A stretch of DNA of 64,000 nt from Meloidogyne chitwoodi. Taxonomy: Eukaryota; Nematoda; Chromadorea; Rhabditida; Meloidogynidae. This document shows positions 37,460-48,702 of the stretch, one piece after another. Location of the stretch: NCBI GenBank assembly GCA_015183035.1, contig JACZZP010000021.1, forward strand, positions 153,384-217,383. The letters run 5' to 3'. The position numbers and the translations under genes are program-made. The notes below the pieces were generated by a model. That model worked only from the letters and a program-made list of their open reading frames with translations. It was not told the origin of the DNA and made no database searches. How positions within the stretch are numbered: the stretch's first letter is position 1; each line of letters starts with the position of its first letter.

Positions 37460-37982
37460 ATTAAATCCATTAAAAACAGCTTTTTGCGAAAATTTTAGAC
37501 TCAAAAATAAAAAAAACAAATTACAAAGGACTTGATAATTTCTTAGAGAAAAATTATAAAATTTCAATAAAATGTTAATTAACAAACTTTAATTTATTTC
37601 TATTATTAGAATTAAATTCTTCAGAAATTAAAGATAATTCATAATATTCATCTGTCATTATTATCATTGATTGATCAATTATTCTTCTTTTAATATAATT
37701 TATTACCCAGTTTCTTTCTTCTTCTTGTTCATTTTCAGTCATCTCATTTTCTGAGTTTTCATTATAATTTTCACTTTTTAAATTATTTTTTATATAATCA
37801 GTTAAGCGAATTAAATATTCATCAAGTTTATTTTTATATTTATTTATCAACTTTAAAATTAATTTAAAAAAATTGACTTATTAAATTAAATTAAAATAAT
37901 ATATATTATTCTTCAATGATTTGTTCAAATTTTTTGAAACATATATTTTTAAATTAAAAAAAAAATAAATTTAGTTGAAGAC

Positions 37983-38761
37983 TAGGGTTGTTCCCCGCCC
38001 CCGTCCCCGTCCCCGAACCCCGGGGAATTTTGATACTTTTTTCAATTTTCCCCGTCCCCCCCCCCCCCCCCCCCGTCACGAAAAAAAAAATTTTCCCCGT
38101 CCCCGTCCCCCCCCCCCTTTCCAAAAATTCCCCGAAGCACTCCCCGTCTCTTATTTTACCTTTATAACTTTTCATTTTTGTATCTCACTCGCGATTCAAA
38201 AGTCGCGATAAAATTTCGAATTTGTATATTTTTTCCTTTATTTTTCTAACAGTTTTCCCAGATCTGCGGATTTATCCTAATTTTGTGGTTTTTTAAGATG
38301 CCGATGAGGATTTTTTTAGAAAATTAGCTTTAAATTTAATTAAAAATTGTCATTTTTTGGTTAAATTTTTGCAACTAGAGTACATTTAATCTTCAAATTT
38401 TTTGCCTGCGGCGCTGAAAAGGTGAATTTTTAGCAACTAGAGTATAATAAATTTTAAAAATTTTCGCCTGTGGCACAAAAAAAAAAGAAATTTTTTGCTA
38501 AAAGATTTAAAAAACCTTAAAATTCTTACCTAAGGCATAAAAATGATCAATTTTTGGCAATTAGAATGCAATAATTAAAAAAATTTCGCCTACAACGTTG
38601 AAAATTTCCCCGAAAATCCCCGTCAAAAAATTTTCCCCGTCCCCGTCCCCCCCCCGTCACGAAAAAAAAAATTTTTCCCCGTCCCCGTCCCCCCCCCCCT
38701 TTCCAAAAATTCCCCGAAAAGTTTCCCCGTGGTCCTCCCCCCCCGACGGGGAACAACCCTA
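37983..38761. mobile_element. hAT-like nonautonomous element with CCCCGT minisatellite
   Basis: Ends TAGGGTTGTTCCCC and GGGGAACAACCCTA with a perfect 8-bp duplication ttgaagac (37975-37982, 38762-38769). CCCCGT units, including poly-C runs, flank a core with GCCTGCGGCGCTGAAAA at about 38404 and a relative near 38466. It lies in G5 intron 2. ORFs rich in Pro or Gly here are repeat translations. Confidence 0.85.
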
Positions 38762-39067
38762 TTGAAGACTATAAAAGATATTAAAGTTTGTAAAAATACC
38801 TTTATAATTTTATCAATACTTTTTATTAAAAAGTGATCATTCTCCAAATTAAAATTTGTTAGAATTTGAATTGCATTAACTCGAATAATAATTTCAATAT
38901 CATTTCCATTTGTTTTTAATTCATCAATTTCAATTGAATTTAAAATATGAGTCAAAAAAGACAGTTCGGTAAGTGAAAATTGTGTTGCATTGTTAACTTT
39001 AAAATTATAAAAAAATTATTGAAATAATAATTAATAGCTTTGTTATGTCATATTTAAATAAAAAAAC

Positions 39068-39152
39068 TCTAGCATCTTGCGACAAAAAAAGTATAAAAAT
39101 AAGACAGGCAAAGAACTTCTCCAATATTTTGCTGCAAGACGCTAGCATTTTT
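39068..39152. repeat. Small foldback repeat, CTAGCATCTTGCGAC ends
   Basis: CTAGCATCTTGCGAC and GCTGCAAGACGCTAG face each other across about 55 bases. Related to the larger insertion at 13870-14430. It lies between G6 and the first remaining exon of G5. Confidence 0.5.
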
Positions 39153-39289
39153 TAACTATTCTTAGCGTTATAAGAACACCCAAATTACAGGCAATTAATA
39201 AATATTTAATTTCCGCAAAATATTAAATATTATTTATTGCGGACATTCTTCTGCATAAAAGAATTGTACTCTATTTATGATTTTTAAAA

Positions 39290-41967
39290 TTATTTACTAT
39301 TTGATACACTTTGATGACTACTTGAAGCTCCTTGATGACTACTTGATGCGTCACTATCATTTTGGATAATAATCTTTCAAAAAAAAATATTTAAGACGAT
39401 GTAAATTATAACATTCGTGACAAAACACCGTTCAAACATTAGAGTAAATTTTAGCGAATAGATTCTAGTCTGTGCGAAGACAAAACGACAATAGACTAGT
39501 ACTCAAATGTCCAAACGGTGTTTTGCCCCCTATTCTTGCTCAAATACATAATAGGTAGCTCAAATGTTTGGATCAATTAATAAACAACCTGTCGAATCTG
39601 TGATGGAATATTCATATTATTCCAAAAAATATGTCCTGTTAAATTTGTATTATATTCTAAATGTATTGACATTTGTTCAATCAATTGTGGATTTATATAA
39701 AATTCTTGTAATTTTGCTGCCAAATCTTTTTGAGTAGAGACATATTCGGAAAAGTAAAGAAAGTATAAATTGTATGTATCTGGTCTAATAGCAATTAGAT
39801 AGGGAGCAAAGTTTGCACGTTGCACAGAAGTTATATTCGTTCTATCAGTAGATTCTATTAAAAATTTATTTTAAATAATTTAGAAAAAATTACTTGTGAA
39901 AGTATAAATAAGCGGTAAATATTTTATAATTTTAGGATATTCCTCGTATAATTTGTTGTATTTAAAAATAACATGATAATACTGATAGCGTGAAAAATAA
40001 AATTCTTCTCCTTGTAGTTCTTTTATATTAACTTAAACATTATTAAAAGAAAAAATAATTTTAATTTTCTTTTTATAAAAAATTAAAATTAACCATTAAC
40101 ATTTTGGAGTAAATTGAAAACTTTTACTTGATAAGTTAATAAATAATATATATTATTGGCTTTCAATTCGAGGTCATCCAAAGCCTTGTAATACTCAAAA
40201 ATTGATATTTGTTCTCTAAAAAATATTTTAAAAAATATATTTTTGAATTGTAATATTTAATAAACCCCTTTAACTCCTTAGATATTTAAATGATAACTTT
40301 TATTTTTTAACAGATTTGTTTATTTCTTTTTTTTAAAATAAATTGTCTATTTTAAAATTAAATTTTTTTAATTTTCTATTTATATATATTTTATTTAAGT
40401 TTTCTGGCACTTTTTTCTAATCATACAGGTTCCCCTATATACTCAAAAGTGATTTGATCCTTAAATTTTGTCTTAGATAAATGCAATTTAAATGCAAAAA
40501 AATTGAAAAGGTTTTTTCTTCAATGAAAAAAAATCTTTAAATATAAAAAATTATAACACAATTAAAGTTTCAAAAACTTACGGTTCGTTTCTAAAGTGAT
40601 AAAGATAGAAATTTGCCCAATCCTTAATAAATACTTTGATGAGTGTTCTTACCAATAAATGTAATTTATATAAATTGAATAAATTTTTTTCTTTTTGTGA
40701 AATATGTTGTAAAATTCGAAGAAGTTGATTTAATTTAAAATCCCTAAATAATAATAATATATTTAAAAAATATTTTTTTAAATTTTCTACCCGTTTTTCT
40801 ATAACTTATAACAATTTTTTTAATTTTTTTATTTAAATCCTAAAATAAAAAATTTTTATTTTACTAACTCAATGCTTAATAATTCATTTTGATTGTCGCT
40901 TAAATTATTATAATCATCAATTCTTATTTTGATAAAATCAGATTTTTTAGATTCATTAATTATTTCAATGTTATTATTTAATTGTTTTTGATATTCTTGA
41001 ATAACTTTTTCAAAATAATTAATTACCTTTAAATAAATATATTTTATTTATTAAAAAATGAAATGCCAATTCTTATATTGGCCAAATGATCGCGAAGTCA
41101 TTTGATAGCCAGCAATTAAAACCTAGAATTTTGATTTTTTTGATATTTTGTAGAAAATTTTCTGTTCTGTCCAATTGTACAAAAAACGTTTAAAAATTAC
41201 ATAATCATTCATTAATTACTGGCGCTAAAATACTCTTGCGCTCATTTGGCCTTAACTTGTTTAAAATTGTCTAAAACTCTCTAAATAAAATTTAAAAAAA
41301 TATTTACATTCATAATTTTAAAATTAATATCTACTAAATTTGGATCATTTTCAGACAATCCAACTTCATTTAATACTTCAATTTTTTTAGCTAAAAGAAT
41401 TTGTTCAATTTTTTGATAATTAGTTCTGTACAAATCATTTATTTCTATTTTTTCCAAAATTTTTATTAACAAAGACAATTCTGTAAATGAAAACACATTT
41501 GTGTTGTTAGATGATTGACCACGACCAGTTTGCATTCTCACTATTTTTATTAAAAAATAAAATTTTTAAAAATATTTAAAAAGCATTGAGATTTATTTTT
41601 GTCATTTCCTAGAGAAATAAAGGATATCCGACCTTTTTTAGGTTCTTTCAAAACTTTAGTTATTACCCTTAAAATTTAAATATTTTTAATAAATATATTT
41701 AAAAATATTTAAAACTTAATCAAACAAAATTATTTAATTTTGTTTAACTTATTTTTTTAAATATCCGTTTGATCGAATTTAGTGGAAACAATAAATATTT
41801 TTTGTTTTTTAATATTTTTTAAAATTGTATTTACAATTTAAAATAAAGTTTATTTAAATTAATTTTATTTTAAATTTACTAGGATGATGCATTCCAACAG
41901 TCATTTTTTGAAGTAAAAATAAAACAAAAAATAACAAAAGAAATTTTAAAAAATTTGAAATAATCAT
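39290..41967 (-). CDS. G6: intact secreted helical protein of the clustered family (subfamily B), 416 aa
   Basis: Eight exons: 41880-41967, 41308-41540, 40869-41026, 40582-40743, 40094-40215, 39894-40031, 39589-39854, 39290-39373. Lengths 88, 233, 158, 162, 122, 138, 266 and 84 sum to 1251 bases, with phases 1-0-2-2-1-1-0 all consistent and no stop. E1 is the family signal peptide with two changes. E2 keeps the FTELSLL-type start of the helical region seen in subfamily A. The mature chain has no Cys, is rich in Leu, Ile, Asn, Tyr and charged residues, and looks all-helical. The last exon encodes 27 residues with two SSSHQ repeats instead of an RGG tail. Compared with subfamily A, an extra exon of about 89 residues (39589-39854) lies before the tail. 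Unknown function; export is supported by the signal peptide only. Confidence 0.8.
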
Positions 41968-42203
41968 TTTATTAAAAATTCTTTTCAATTAAAAATTTCT
42001 GAAAAATATTTTTTATAAAATTAAATATGCTTTGGAATTTTAAATAAATTTCTTAGTAAATTTAACTAATTTTTACTATTTTTTAAAATTAAATTTAAAT
42101 TTTTCTAATTGAGGTGATAATTGAAGAGAGGAAATTTTGAGAAAAAATGAATGGATTTTTAGAGAAAAGAAGCTATTTAGGGAGAGATTTTTCTTGAGTT
42201 AAT

Positions 42204-42224
42204 ATTGCTGGCAGTATTGACGCA
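42204..42224 (-). promoter_or_regulatory. Conserved upstream block of the family, G6 copy
   Basis: TGCGTCAATACTGCCAGCAA on the minus strand, about 237 bases upstream of the start codon. Confidence 0.45.
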
Positions 42225-42390
42225 CAGGCATTTACAATTTTAAAAAATTAAATTAAGAGGGATGTAAATTGAAGGACATGGAAATGGAAAAAAATATATT
42301 TAAATGAATAGAGAAACATACAAAAAATTAAAAAAAAATTTTTTGGCAGACCGAAACTTTCGGACCAATTTTTAATGGTAAAATTAGCTA

Positions 42391-42454
42391 CCGTATTTCT
42401 TCGATTAATTACCCCATCCAGCGATAGGTTGAAAAAATAATATCCAGGGTACGG
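42391..42454. mobile_element. Shortened pogo-type MITE upstream of G6
   Basis: CCGTATTTCTTCGATTAATT at the left and GGGTACGG at the right, between TA dinucleotides. It is the same element as 47487-47566 with most of the right arm deleted. Confidence 0.6.
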
Positions 42455-42904
42455 TATTTAATGTTAGAGAATAAAATAGAGACCCTCTTTTTAAATGCTA
42501 GTAAGTTGAATCATTTGATTTATAATAACATGTCTCTAACTAAAATCAATTATTCTTGAAGTTCTTTTATTTAAGAAATGTAATATTTATAGGAGACAGA
42601 GGCAGTTTAATTTTAAAATTAAAAAAAAACTTTTTTAGTTATGTAAATCAGGGTTGCATCGGGTTACCCGAAACCCGATACCCGAAACCCGAAACCCGGC
42701 CTTTTTTTCGACCCGAAACCCGACCCGAGAAATTTTGGAAAACCCGACCCGGAAACCCGACCCGACCCTTTCAGTATTACCCGATACCCGACATTTAAAA
42801 AATTTTTCCTTCTTTCTCTTTACTTCCCAGAACCTTTTGCATGGAGGAGAGAAAAATAAATAAAAGAAAAATTTATTCTTATTTTAAATAGCTTTATTAT
42901 AGGT

Positions 42905-42970
42905 TCGCTTGTGGTTGAGTTGTTAGTAGCGTAGTCTACTCTTTAGGAAATGTGGGTTCGATTCCTAAAG
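42905..42970 (+). other. tRNA-like stretch inside the hAT-like element
   Basis: TGGTTGAGTTGTTAGTAGC resembles an A box, and GTGGGTTCGATTCCTAA contains a good B box about 35 bases later. No full cloverleaf was found. It may be a tRNA-derived fragment picked up by the element. Confidence 0.3.
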
Positions 42971-43161
42971 ATGGATAAATAATTTCGTGTACATTAATTA
43001 CCGTCTGCTTTTATTTTTCGCTCGTTTTTCAATTTTTTAAATAAATTAAAATTCCTAAATTTTCGCCTGTAGCGATAAAAAAGGTGAATTTTTGGCAACT
43101 AAGGTGGAATAATTTTTTAAAAATTTTCGCCTGCGGCGCAAAAAAACGGAATTTTTGGCTA

Positions 43162-43779
43162 AACTACAGTTTCCGTACTTTTTTTGTTTTCGGACGAGTT
43201 ATATGTCATTCGAAAGAGCTCATCGAGCTGAGTCGAATGACATAAAAACTAGTCCGCGGAAACAACTTTGGGCCAAGTTACAGACCCCTGAAAATTGAAA
43301 AACCATAGGGGGGGGGGTAAGGTTATTTAAGTGATTACTGCGGCTGCATTTATTTTCACTGAATAAATTATTTTGTTGTAATTTGCGCCGTAGAATGACG
43401 CATGTAACAAAAAGCCAACGAGAGATGGGCTCCCAAATGAAGAAGTCATAAAACACTCCCAATAGGTCCAAGTTTGACGTGTTTCCAGCAAACTTCGATC
43501 ATGCATAACTTTGTTCAAAATCGTCCAATCACGACAATTTTGGTCTCATTCGATAGGTCTCGAAGAGCTCTTTTGAATGAGCTATCATACTCATATTTTA
43601 TTTTTTTGCCACAAAAATGAGCTTACTCCCCCCTATGGTTTTTCAATTTTCGGGGGTCTGTAACTTAGCCCATAGTTGTTTCCGCGGACTAGTTTTTATG
43701 TCACTCGACTCAGCTCGATGAGCTATTTCGAATGACATATAACTCGTCCGAAAACAAAAAAAGTACGGAAACTGTAGTT
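43162..43779. mobile_element. Long palindromic element nested in the hAT-like element
   Basis: AACTACAGTTTCCGTAC and GTACGGAAACTGTAGTT are outer arms of a long imperfect palindrome that also contains TCATCGAGCTGAGTCGAATG twice in opposite orientation. The central part (GATTACTGCGGCTGCA to TAGGTCTCGAAGAG) is nearly the same as 60460-60720. Confidence 0.7.
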
Positions 43780-44220
43780 AGGCCGAATTTTTGGCAGTTA
43801 AAGAAAAAAATATGCAAAATTTTCGCCTGTGGCACTAAAACTACCCGAAACCCGAAATTTATGAAAATCTACCCGACCCGAAACCCGACCCGACATTCGA
43901 GCTCAACCCGAAACCCGACCCGAGGAAATTTCGGCGACCCGACCCGAAACCCGACCCGACACTCGAGGTCAACCCGGTGCAACCCTGATGTAAATATACT
44001 TTTTTGACTGAGAAAATTAGTAATGAAGGAATCTTGTTTGAGAGATGGAATCGAACAATCATGGAATGAGCCCAAACCAGAGCACAACCGACTGCCACCA
44101 TCCAACCCTCTGATAGTTCATTTTTATTCACTCATGAAAATTAAATTTTTAAAAATAATAAAAAGAAAGGAAATTTAAAATAAATAAAGATCTTTCCGGC
44201 ATACACAATTTTTTATCTCA

Positions 44221-47025
44221 TCAATTTTCACTGCCGTTACCACCATTACGTCCGTGTCCACGGGATCTCCCACTTCCATCTCTACTAGGACGACCGCGTG
44301 TACGTCTATTTCCTCCATTTCCGTCACGTTGACGACGTCTGCTAGGTCCAGGTTCCTCTCCTTGATGACTAGTACTTGATTTTCCGTGATGACTACTTGA
44401 TGCTCCATCAAAATTTTGAATAAAAATCTAAAAAATATGTGAGATGATTTAAATTATTATTATATTTTTTGCTTTTTTGTACTAGCAAAATTACTAAAAA
44501 TGCTCAGAGATTAATAAATTTTTTCCTAAAATTATTTTTTGTAGTAAACCAAATAAATAAAGGCATTTCTTGGGAATCCAGCAGATTTCCTCCCTATATA
44601 CAGTCATAATTAAATTTATTCATAGATTTTATTTCTTTTCAATCAAAATAAAAATTTAAAAAATCAAGTAATTGACGAAAAATCATAGATAAAATCAAGT
44701 GTTAGACAAAATCTAAAATCAGATTCGTGATCAGCGCACTCGATAACTCTTGGATACCAAGTTTCAATTAAAAAAAAATTTCGGACTCGGATTCCCAAGG
44801 AATGCCTAAATAAATATAAATTTGTCGGTTTCATTTGAGCAATATACCGTCTGAACTACTATTGTATAAAATGCTCAGATGGTATTTCTAATATGTTTTG
44901 GTCAAGTATGCTTCAGGAGAGAAATATTAGCCCCATATTTTTGAAAATTCATTTAATTTTCAATTGCAATAAAAAATTGGATTATTAAATTTTAATCTTT
45001 TCACATAATCTTATATATAAAAGATATAATTTTATTGACAACATTTTGTACCTTTTTTTCATCCCTATTAATATAAATAACCTCGCGTATTTGTGGTGGA
45101 ATTTGCATTTCTTCTATTTCTTTATCTTCATTTTCTTTATCCCAATGTACCAACTTATCCACTAAATCAATGTCATATGTAGTATTTGATTGCATTATTT
45201 GGTTAAATTGTAAATTTATATGTTCTCGCAATTTTTCTTTAAGATCACCTTCATCATTAGTAACATATTCAGAAAAGTAAAGATGGTATAGATTGTAGAC
45301 ATTTGGTCTGTTAGGAATTAGAAAAGGAGCAAAATGTATAAAATGTTCAGGGGCTATTACATACGTTCTATCACTAGACCCTAAATAAAAATTTAATTTT
45401 TTTTAAATAATTCTTGAAAAAATAATATTAAAAAAATACTACTTTTAAATTTAAAAATAATTGGAATATATTCGTAAAAATCATTTATATTCTCATATAA
45501 TATGTTGCATCTACAACTAACAGGAAATAAATTTATAAACGTAGATTCTTCAAATTGTAGTGTTTGAATTAAATTTTGGATTAAATTGAAAACTGCTACT
45601 TTATTTGTTAAGAACTCATATATATAATTTGCCGATAATTCACACCCATCAAAAGTGTTAATATACTCAAAAATTGATACTTGATAATGTACTTGTTCAT
45701 TATTCTCATAAATTCTAAAAATACAAGATTAAAAAGTAAGCAAGTAGAGGGAGATGGTTAAGTTGATAACATCTCCTAATGGAGTGATCTTTAAGGCTTA
45801 ATTCCACTGCTATATTGTTGGATGGGTTCGACCGATTTATTATATGTATAACAATATATAATAACAATATTTTTTAAAGTTTTACACCAGTTTCAAAATA
45901 TTTTTTAGTTTTTGAGATAATTTGGCCTTAAAAACTTACTTCAGTCTGTCGAAAAGTGAAATATAGCCATGTGCCTGCTCTCGAATAAATGATTTGATAA
46001 GTGTTCTTACTAATACATGTAATTTATATAAATGAAACAAATTTTTTTCTTTTGTGAAATTGGTTGTAAAAGTCGCAAAAGTTGATTTAATTGATCATCG
46101 CTAAATATAATAAATATTTTTCCAAATTTATATAATAATTTATTCATAACTAATACCAATTTTTCAGTTTGTTAAATTAAAATTTTTTTATTTTACTAAC
46201 CCAATTCTTTGTAATGTATTTGGAATATTGTTGCCAATTTGATCATGTTCAGTTGGTAAATTTCTTATTACTAAGCGATGATTACTTATAATTTGCATAT
46301 AATCATTATTTATATTTCTATAATCAATCAATCTTTTATTGATAAAATGAAGTTTATCATCTCTGTTCATTTCGTTTATTCTTTCATTTAATTGATTTTG
46401 ATAAATGTTAATAATATATTCAAAATTACTAATTATCTATAAAATTGATTTAAAAAATTTTAAAGTTAAGATTAATTAAAAATAATATGTTAGCAACTCA
46501 TAAACAATAAAATAACCAGAAACTCCGGTCAGATGCCATTTTTAAGCAGTCTTGATATTTTGTTCAATATAATTATTATAAAAAACTAACATTATTAATT
46601 TTTGGGCGAATAGCCATAATATTATTCTGTACATCTGGATTTAATTCATATTTATTTAATATTACTTCTCCTTTATTATCAAGAATATTTTGAATTGTAT
46701 TATTAGTTTCATATACATCTTTTATTTTAATTTCGTCAAAAATTTCAATCAGAAATGACAATTCCGTAAGCGTAAAATTATTTAAACTGATGTCAGATTG
46801 TTGACCAGCTTGCATTTTAACTAATATTTAAAATATTTTTTAAATTTATTAAAATTATTTAGATTAATAAATAATAAGACACTTGGTTACAATGTAAACA
46901 AAAATTAATTTAACTAAATTAATTTTTAACTTACTAGGAATATTGTACATTCCAACAGTCATTTGTTGAAGTAAATATAAAACAAAAAATAACAAAAGAA
47001 ATTTTAAAAAATTTGAAATAATCAT
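44221..47025 (-). CDS. G7: secreted helical family protein (subfamily B), one frameshift, about 498 aa if read through
   Basis: Seven exons: E1 46935-47025, E2 46591-46820, E3 46201-46436, E4 45940-46100, E5 45443-45714, E6 45082-45380, E7 44221-44427. E1 is the family signal peptide followed by MTVGMYNIP. Phases match G6 except in E4, which lacks one A in a homopolymer after an SQK motif, so the frame is lost there; every other exon is open. E5 is a single exon where G6 has two. E7 encodes a 68-residue tail rich in Arg, Gly and Ser (RRTRGRPSRDGSGRSRGHG), unlike the short tail of G6. With only one homopolymer lesion, an assembly error or a very young pseudogene are both possible. Function unknown. 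Confidence 0.65.
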
Positions 47026-47283
47026 TTTATTTAAAAAAAAATTCTTTTCAATAACAAATTTCTAAAAAATATTTTTTATAAAATTAAATATGCTTTGGAA
47101 TTTTAAATAAATTTCTTAGTAAATTTAACTAATTTTTACTATTTTTTAAAAGTAAATTTAAATTTATCCTAATTGAGGAGATAATTGAAGAGAGGAAATT
47201 TAGAGAAAAAATGAATGGATTTTTAGAGAAATGAAGAGGCTATTTATTAAAAAAGTATAGGGAGAGATTTTTCTTGAGTTAAT

Positions 47284-47304
47284 ATTGCTGGCAGTATTGA
47301 CGCA
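47284..47304 (-). promoter_or_regulatory. Conserved upstream block of the family, G7 copy
   Basis: TGCGTCAATACTGCCAGCAA on the minus strand, about 259 bases upstream of the start codon, as in G6. Confidence 0.45.
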
Positions 47305-47486
47305 CGGGCATTTACAATTTTAAAAAATTAAATTATGAAGAGATGTAAATTGAAGGACATGGAAATGGAAAAAAAATATTTAAATGAATAGAGAAACATA
47401 CAAAAAAATTTAGAAAAAATTTTTTTGGCAGACCGAAACTTGCGGACCGTAACTTTCGGAGCAATTTTTAATGGTAAAATTAGCTA

Positions 47487-47566
47487 CCGTATTTCTTCGA
47501 TTAATTACCCCATCCAGCGATAGGTGAAAAAATAATTATCCAGGGTAATTAATTGAAGAAATACGG
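47487..47566. mobile_element. 80-bp pogo-type MITE upstream of G7
   Basis: Near-perfect palindrome: CCGTATTTCTTCGATTAATT against AATTAATTGAAGAAATACGG, between TA dinucleotides (47485-47486, 47567-47568). Its outer CCGTATTTC is the same as the ends of the pogo-type transposon at 51633-53862, so that transposase is a candidate for having moved it. Confidence 0.75.
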
Positions 47567-48631
47567 TATTTAATGTTAGAGAATAAAATAGACCCTCTTA
47601 TTTAAATGCTAGTAAGTTGAATCATTTGATTTATAATACCATGTCTCTCACTAAAATCAATTATTATTTGAGTTCTTTTATTTAAGAAATGTAATATTTA
47701 TAGGAGACTGTGAGGCAGTTTAATTTTAAAATTAAAAAAAAACTTTTTTAGTTAAATATACTTTTTTGACTGAGAAAATTAGTAATGAAGGAATCTTGTT
47801 TGAAGTTATTTTGATTATTATTCAGATTTATTGAATGAATATTAGTGCAAAATTTGACGACCAACATTTGAGGACTGAAATTTCAGTAAAAAATTGAGAA
47901 AACCATCAGTGATTTGCCTTCTTACTCATTTTGCTTTAAAAAATTAAGAAAAAAAACTTATTCAAATAGACAATTTCAAATATTTTTACATAAATTTATC
48001 AAAAATTGGTCAAATTTTATAAACTTTTAATTTTTAAAATAAATCTAATTTTATTATTTATTTTTTAAATTTTAGTTTATATTTTTATATAAATTTTAAA
48101 AAAAGTTATGATAAAATAAGTAAATGTGTAAGGAGTAGTTGTGTTAAAATCAAAGGCAGAGAGCACAGAGTAAATTAACTTTCCCTTGTATTGAAAAACT
48201 TTCTTTTACAAATAGTTTTAAAAAATAGGTAACTCAAAAAACTTATTTATCTTTTGTAAAATTATAATAAATTAAAAAAATTTTTTTGGTTATTTTTTTA
48301 TTTTTAATTTTTTCGTATTTTTAATTCCACAAAAATCTAATTTATGACTAAATTAAAAAAATCTTTTCAAGAATTTTGTCTAAAAATAACACACAGTTGA
48401 TAACCTCGGACTTTAAAGAAGAGGAACAAGGAACTCTCAACAGTGATTGGAAGGTCATACCAAAATCATATTCTTATCTTATACTTAGCTATCAAGTATT
48501 TGTATGAATAATATCGAAAATTCCAATCATCTCAACTTAAAATTGCAATATTTTAATTAAAATTATAGTTAAGATGAAATGCATCCCTCCCAGAAAACAA
48601 TTAATCTTCTCCAAATAAATAAATAAATAAT

Positions 48632-48702
48632 TTATCAAACTCGGGGGAATATAAGCCGAGTAAATAAATTGTGGGGCTCTGCGGTCAACAATGTCAGAGG
48701 CA
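48632..48702. other. Conserved two-hairpin block downstream of G8
   Basis: Same two hairpins and linker (AATAAATTGTGG) as after G2, G3 and G5. Confidence 0.4.

Larger units (their letters stand above)
35867..38996 (-). pseudogene. G5: family copy (subfamily A) without the signal-peptide exon
   Basis: Exons: E2 38800-38996, E3 37588-37850, E4 36917-37078, E5 36716-36828, E6 36158-36268, E7 35867-36012. All are open and the phases match G4. No E1 or upstream block exists between 38996 and the stop codon of G6 at 39290; the intron-1 remnant of G5 abuts the end of G6. E4 ends AAAAG|ATGATT where the others have a GT donor, so that splice site is lost. Near its end E7 is one base short relative to G4, so the usual KIQRLN-type stop is bypassed and the tail is longer; its Gly/Arg part has also been replaced. 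Two hAT-like elements sit in introns. Without a signal peptide it cannot make the family's secreted product unless it is spliced to exons of G6. Confidence 0.7.
42649..43987. mobile_element. hAT-like nonautonomous element with ACCCGAA minisatellite and nested palindrome
   Basis: Ends CAGGGTTGCATCGGGTTACC and GGTGCAACCCTG with a perfect 8-bp duplication atgtaaat (42641-42648, 43988-43995). ACCCGAAACCCG units lie inside both ends. The core has GCCTGCGGCGC-type modules near 43063, 43128 and 43826 and a tRNA-like stretch at 42905-42970. The matching G7 flank near 47750 lacks the element, so it inserted after the G6/G7 duplication. Confidence 0.85.
41968..44220. other. Spacer between G6 start and G7 end
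   Basis: No gene seen. The G6 5' flank matches that of G7 over about 700 bases, including a pogo-type MITE remnant. It is interrupted at 42649 by a 1.3-kb hAT-like element carrying a nested palindrome. Confidence 0.5.

Noticed and set aside
37954..38955. Pro/Arg-rich and Gly-rich ORFs
   Set aside because: They are read-through of the CCCCGT minisatellite in a hAT-like element; the true coding part nearby is E2 of G5 at 38800-38996.
42556..44131. ORFs rich in PETRNP or VGFRVGS motifs
   Set aside because: Translations of the ACCCGAA minisatellite and its palindrome.
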